Positions 3,897-6,069 of a stretch of DNA of 6,069 nucleotides are shown in pieces. The notes beneath the pieces were generated by a model. It ran no database searches. It worked only from the letters and a program-made list of their open reading frames with translations, and was not told the origin of the DNA. This DNA is from Comamonas sp. lk (GTDB taxonomy: Bacteria; Pseudomonadota; Gammaproteobacteria; Burkholderiales; Burkholderiaceae_C): contig CAMCJY010000133.1 in the NCBI GenBank assembly GCA_945875225.1, positions 1 through 6,069 of the forward strand, read 5' to 3'. Position 1 is the first letter of the stretch; each line of letters begins with the position of its first letter. Position numbers and translations under genes: made by a program.

Positions 3897-6069
3897 TCGG
3901 CGCAAACACCGCGCGCCACACGTCCAGCCCTGTCTGGCGCTCGAGTTGCGCATCGTCCAAGGCCACATGGGTGGGCTCTTCATTCAAACGCGCTTTATGC
4001 TGAATACGGCGCAGGGCGCGGTAGGCCTCTGCGGCCTCATGGCCTAGCGGCGCGGGCAGCAGGCCGCAGACTTGCGCTACTTGCAAAAGCGCGATATTGC
4101 CCGCATTGGCGCGCAAGCCAGGATGCGATTGCCCGTGCGCCAGCACTAAAAATTGCACCGCAAATTCAATGTCCACCATACCGCCGGGGCTGTGCTTGAC
4201 GTCAAAACGCTCCGCTGGCACCGGATGAGCCGTGCGCACTTTGTCGCGCATGGCAGCTATTTCGGCGCGTAGCGCGTCGTGGTTGCGCGGGCTGCAAATC
4301 ACGGCCTCGCGGATGGCATCAAAACGGCTGTGCAGGTCTGGGCTGCCGAGCACGCAGCGGGCACGCGTCATCGCCTGGTGCTCCCAGGTCCAAGCGGTGT
4401 TGGAGCCGCGCTGTTGCTGGTAATCGGCATAGGCGGCAAACGTGGTGACCAGCAGCCCGGAATTGCCATTAGGGCGCAAAGCGGTGTCGATTTCGTAGAG
4501 GTCGCCCTCGCCGGTTTTGACCGTCAACCAGTTGATCAATTTGCGCACCAGCGTGCCGTAGATTTCGCCAGCACGCTCGTCCGGATCGTCATACAAAAAC
4601 ACAATGTCCAGATCGCCGCCGTAGCCCAGTTCTTTGCCGCCGAGCTTGCCGTAGGCAATGATGGCGATGCGCGGCAGTTCGCCATGGCGCTGTTTCATGC
4701 GCTGCCAGCACCACCGGGCGGTAATGCGCAATATCACTTCGGCCAGGGCACTTAAATCGTCGGCAACTTGCTCCACCGTGATCAGGCCTTCAACATCACG
4801 CGCCAGGGTGCGAAAAACCTCGGCATGGTGCGCACGGCGCAACAGGTTAAGCAGGCTTTCCTCGTCCTCTTCGCCGCTGTTGCGCAGCGCTTTGCAGCGG
4901 CGCTCGATATCGGCCTCGTAGGCGGCTGCGTCAAAACGCTCGCGCACCATGGTGCTACCGGCCAGTTCGTCGATCACGCCCGGGTGCTTGAGCAAGTAGC
5001 GCGCGGGCCAACGGGCCGCGCCTAAAAGCCGCAGCAAGCGTTGATGCACGCCCGGGCGCTCGACCAGCAAAGCCAGGTAGCTTTCGCGCCGCAACAGCGA
5101 CTCCATCCAGTCCATCAGCCGCAGCGCGGCTTCCTGGCTTATCTCGCCCGCTTGGGACCATTGGCCGGTGCGCTGCACCAGGCGCAGCAAACGGCCCCGC
5201 GATTCCTCGCGCAAAGCCAGGACGCGCGGATGGTCACGCCACAGCGCCAGGCGCTCTTGCATGCTTTGAGGCAGTTGTGCGAGCACGCTGTCCAGATCGG
5301 TAAGCGGCGGCGCGCCGGGCCGGGCCGGGTCCGCTTCTTCTGGTTTGCAGCCGCTGCAAGGTTTGTCACTGCCGCCCAGCAAAACATCAAATTCCTGCGC
5401 GACGTTTTCGCGGTGGTGGTCCAACCGCGCTAAAAACTCACTGGTGCTGGCAAATTCCAGGGTCTCGGCAATCCAGGCCAGATCAGCGTCATGCGTGGGC
5501 AAGACATGGGTTTGCTGGTCGTCCAGGTACTGGATGCGGTGCTCCACCCGGCGCAGAAAAACATAGGCTTCTTCCAAGGCCCGGGCTTTGTCAGCCGGCA
5601 TCAGGCCCGCTTGTACCAGGCGCTGCAAGGCGCTCAGCGTAGGCCGGGTGCGCAACTCGGGGAACTGGCCACCGCGCACCACCTGCAAAAGCTGCACGGT
5701 AAATTCAATTTCGCGGATGCCGCCGCGCGAAAGCTTGACATCGTTGTGCCGCTCGGGGTGGCCGGCACTGCGCTTGCCCGCGTGTTCGCGGATTTGGCGG
5801 TGCAGCACGCGCAGCGCGTCAAACACGTTGTAGTCTAGGTATTTGCGAAACACAAAAGGCGTTACCACTGCGCGCAATTGCAGGGCAAAAGCGCTGCCCA
5901 CACTAAGCTGCGGCGCCAGCACACGGCTTTTGAGCCAGGCAAAACGCTCCCACTCCCGGCCTTGGGTTTGGAAATATTCCTCTAAAGCGCCCAGCGACAC
6001 CGCAGGCGGGCCGGAGTTGCCGTTGGGGCGCAGGGCCAGGTCCACCCGAAACACAAAACCGTGCTCGGT
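3892..6069 (-). CDS. glnE: Bifunctional glutamine synthetase adenylyltransferase/adenylyl-removing enzyme, N-terminus outside window
   Basis: The C-terminal 725 residues are present and open to the window edge, against about 946 for E. coli GlnE, so roughly 200 or more N-terminal residues lie outside. The enzyme adds AMP to, or removes it from, a tyrosine of glutamine synthetase, under control of PII and glutamine. The remaining adenylyl-removase half begins at GFVFRVDLALRPNGNSG (residues 4-20) and continues through KLSRGGIREIEF (about 112-123). Its own catalytic Asp pair should be upstream. A variable linker follows (about 230-255). The C-terminal transferase half has YGKLGGKELGYGGDLDIVF (473-491), whose D486 and D488 are the expected metal-binding pair. 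EIDTALRPNGNSG (526-538), WTWEHQAM (560-567) and GGMVDIEF (629-636) come after. The paired RPNGNSG and GGxxxIEF blocks show the family's internal duplication. A GTG at 6054 is an internal valine codon, not the start. Confidence 0.98.
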   Translation of the reverse strand, partial: TEHGFVFRVDLALRPNGNSGPPAVSLGALEEYFQTQGREWERFAWLKSRVLAPQLSVGSAFALQLRAVVTPFVFRKYLDYNVFDALRVLHRQIREHAGKRSAGHPERHNDVKLSRGGIREIEFTVQLLQVVRGGQFPELRTRPTLSALQRLVQAGLMPADKARALEEAYVFLRRVEHRIQYLDDQQTHVLPTHDADLAWIAETLEFASTSEFLARLDHHRENVAQEFDVLLGGSDKPCSGCKPEEADPARPGAPPLTDLDSVLAQLPQSMQERLALWRDHPRVLALREESRGRLLRLVQRTGQWSQAGEISQEAALRLMDWMESLLRRESYLALLVERPGVHQRLLRLLGAARWPARYLLKHPGVIDELAGSTMVRERFDAAAYEADIERRCKALRNSGEEDEESLLNLLRRAHHAEVFRTLARDVEGLITVEQVADDLSALAEVILRITARWCWQRMKQRHGELPRIAIIAYGKLGGKELGYGGDLDIVFLYDDPDERAGEIYGTLVRKLINWLTVKTGEGDLYEIDTALRPNGNSGLLVTTFAAYADYQQQRGSNTAWTWEHQAMTRARCVLGSPDLHSRFDAIREAVICSPRNHDALRAEIAAMRDKVRTAHPVPAERFDVKHSPGGMVDIEFAVQFLVLAHGQSHPGLRANAGNIALLQVAQVCGLLPAPLGHEAAEAYRALRRIQHKARLNEEPTHVALDDAQLERQTGLDVWRAVFAPT

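Noticed and set aside
4279..4755. Plus-strand open frame of about 158 codons inside glnE
   Set aside because: It is antisense to a highly conserved GlnE region and has no recognisable domain or ribosome site.
5041..5433. Plus-strand open frame of about 130 codons inside glnE
   Set aside because: Gln/Arg/Ala-rich shadow of glnE codons, with no supporting features.
4455..6030. Repeated sequence coding for RPNGNSG at two places in glnE
   Set aside because: This is the known internal duplication of the two GlnE catalytic halves, not a mobile or regulatory repeat.

Overview
The window looks like chromosomal DNA from a betaproteobacterium of the Burkholderiales, most likely a Comamonadaceae-type organism. 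This rests on the GC-rich composition, the GlnE sequence, and the pairing of DUF2946, YcnI-type and PCu(A)C copper proteins. The lineage is inferred from protein character, not from a marker search. I see no rRNA, tRNA, CRISPR array, insertion sequence or phage gene, and the gene packing is dense.

Layout from left to right. Positions 1-234 (+) hold the 3' end of an adenosine/adenine deaminase-family gene. It converges, with 15 bases between, on a three-gene minus-strand copper-handling cluster. In transcription order that cluster is a DUF2946 protein (1864-1508), a YcnI-like DUF1775 protein (1347-796) and a PCu(A)C copper chaperone (726-250). A short divergent region (1865-1901) separates the cluster from a plus-strand series: a VOC/glyoxalase-fold protein (1902-2315), a MarC-family membrane protein overlapping it by ATGA (2312-2926), and an HSL-type alpha/beta hydrolase with a TTG start (2985-3881). 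This series converges, with only 10 bases between stop codons, on glnE (minus strand, 3892 to beyond 6069). GlnE is the bifunctional adenylyltransferase/adenylyl-removing enzyme that controls glutamine synthetase, and it lacks its N-terminus here because the window ends.

The three copper genes make biological sense together. All encode predicted exported proteins, and PCu(A)C and YcnI carry recognised copper-binding features plus histidine-rich C-termini, so periplasmic copper capture or delivery (for example to cytochrome oxidase) is the natural reading. The plus-strand trio is probably co-transcribed, but no shared pathway is evident. GlnE belongs to nitrogen regulation and is unrelated to its neighbours.

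The most notable non-coding signals are these. A sigma70-like promoter in front of DUF2946 sits so close to the ATG that the transcript may be leaderless. Strong dyad symmetry fills the 1430-1514 gap between DUF2946 and ycnI. A hairpin at 3877-3896 has both convergent stop codons in its arms. The hexamer CTTAAG, expected to be rare in GC-rich DNA, is found by eye only three times, always in gene-end dyads. I found no convincing new defence or mobile system; most of the window is ordinary housekeeping and accessory metabolism.
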